Shown here: positions 62,977 to 64,000 of the stretch, in pieces
Layout: the number at the start of each line of letters is the position of its first letter
Numbering within the stretch: position 1 is the stretch's first letter
Origin: Ascidia mentula
Taxonomy: Eukaryota; Chordata; Ascidiacea; Phlebobranchia; Ascidiidae
Assembly: GCA_947561715.1 (NCBI GenBank)
Contig: OX387205.1
Span: 1,679,001-1,743,000 of the forward strand
Reading direction: 5' to 3'
Length of the DNA stretch: 64,000 nt
The notes under the pieces: model-generated
Databases searched by the model: none
What the model saw: the letters and a program-made list of their open reading frames with translations, nothing else
Told to the model about the DNA's origin: nothing
Program-made: the position numbers and the translations under genes

Positions 62977-64000
62977 TCAACTTTAAATGAGGAAGCTCCA
63001 ATACTTCACAACGTTGCGGTCAAATCTCGTATATGCACGTATAGCTCGTACGTACCATGGTTAGTATTAGCTCTGAGTCGGATACAAACCCTCACAACGC
63101 ACGAGCGCTGTCTCTCATAGTAGGGCAGAATCGATTCTGCGTCTACCGCCACGCAATTGCTTCGCGAAAAATAACGTTTGTCAAAGCGTGCACGCAGACC
63201 CGTTCATCCAGTGCTGTAAGGGGGCAAGTCGTACCGCTGTAGTAGGTCGGTTGCGCACAGGAATGACGCAAACTAGGGCACGGAATGCCCATGGAAAACT
63301 TTGGGTTGATCCTGCGCCAAGATGCGTATGTCGCTTATCCGTTTTCTGTCGCATCGGACGCGGGTTAAATGTTTGTTGGGTGTGGATTCGCACACTGATT
63401 TGTTGAAGACACCCTCAGGTTTTTGTAACAAACCAGGCAGTGAACGCAGAGTCGATCCTGGGCCATCAGGAGAAGATGGTGTTACTTGTTGGCTGCTGGC
63501 AGGAGGTGGCTGATTTGCCTGAGATTCGAGGTGTTATGCTTGTTTTTCCAAGCCCTGCATGGGATACGTGTACGCAGAATCGATCCAGATCTCCTATGAG
63601 GAGCATTGTGATGGTGTTTGATTTCGCTCGGCAAAACGATAAATTAATGACGCAACAGCGCCACCTGGCGCCCTTGTGAGCCTCGATTTTTGGCGATTAG
63701 ATTTGCTGAAGAAGCCCACAGGTTTTTGGAGAAAACTAGGCAGTGGACGCAGAGTCGATCCCTGGCCATCATGAGAAGATGGTGTTAGTTGTTGGCCATT
63801 TGGGAGATAGCAGATTTGCGTGAGACTAGAGGTCTTGTGCTTGTTCCTGAAGCTCTTAGACGGAAACGTGCACGCAGAATCGATCCAGGCCTACTATATG
63901 GAGCGTGGTGGTGGTGTTTGATTTCGCTCGGCGAAACAAAAATGTTAAGTCGCAATAGCGCCAATTGGCGTCTTTGTCAGACTTGGTTAATGGCGATTCG

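Larger units (their letters stand above)
52630..64000. repeat. Tandem array of ~1.8-kb units (macrosatellite)
   Basis: The palindrome CCATCGCGCGATGG marks the same point of successive units at 54271, 56095, 57919, 59182, 60981 and 62752. Spacings are 1824, 1824, 1263, 1799 and 1771 nt. The units look very similar by eye. The left edge (52630-53150) is the most diverged, and the right edge runs past 64000. Each unit holds two diverged ~300-bp sub-repeats (for example starting near 54960 and 55260), a ~160-nt foldback, an A/T-rich stretch with a T8-C-A8 hairpin, a CA-rich microsatellite, the palindrome, and an exon-like minus-strand frame. I find no rRNA, snRNA or histone gene in it. Confidence 0.92.

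Noticed and set aside
52630-64000. CRISPR-like or rDNA/snRNA/histone cluster
   Set aside because: Repeat units are too long and nested for CRISPR, the host is animal, and none of the known rRNA, snRNA or histone signatures is present.

Overview
The window is intron-rich, AT-rich animal nuclear DNA. It holds four protein-coding genes in about 52 kb, then a tandem repeat array that fills the last ~11 kb. The genes belong to animal families (STX17, DNAJC7, a PARP14-type ADP-ribosyltransferase, KIAA2012). Compact genes, many short introns, dispersed tRNA-derived SINEs and possible trans-splice acceptors suit an invertebrate chordate such as a tunicate. That placement is inferred from style; no marker in the window proves it.

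Layout. Positions 1-2784 (+) carry a 5'-incomplete syntaxin-17 gene. Positions 3839-9804 (+) carry DNAJC7, a TPR/J-domain Hsp70-Hsp90 co-chaperone, with an extra in-phase terminal exon at 5662-5916. Positions 9805-14149 are non-coding, with a SINE and a 27-bp-arm inverted repeat. Positions 14150-27719 (-) carry a PARP14-like gene: RRM/KH-like repeats, one macrodomain, WWE, and a PARP catalytic domain with an H-Y-I triad. Positions 27720-29437 are an intergenic spacer. Positions 29438-51379 (+) carry a 47-exon KIAA2012-like gene of about 2121 codons whose exon phases all agree. After a spacer and a tRNA-like SINE fragment, ~52630-64000 is an array of ~1.8-kb repeat units that runs off the window. 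Apart from STX17 and DNAJC7 lying head to tail, the genes show no obvious functional link: autophagosome fusion, chaperoning, ADP-ribosylation and a poorly known coiled-coil protein.

The most notable feature is a family of short mobile elements in the introns that carry a type I hammerhead self-cleaving ribozyme. Two copies, at 7468-7520 and 20936-20988, have every core nucleotide, three complementary stems and a GUC cleavage triplet. Both are flanked by 13-14 bp direct repeats, which points to retroposition. At least six decayed relatives lie in introns of all four genes; one carries ~30-bp inverted ends. This resembles the retrozyme or Penelope-linked hammerheads known from other animals.

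The terminal array has its own architecture. Each ~1.8-kb unit has two diverged ~300-bp sub-repeats, a ~160-nt foldback with ~65-nt arms, a 14-bp perfect palindrome, about eight copies of a CGCAGARTCGATCC-like motif in both orientations, and a minus-strand exon-like reading frame that ends at a splice donor and is broken in most copies. One unit has lost ~560 bp.
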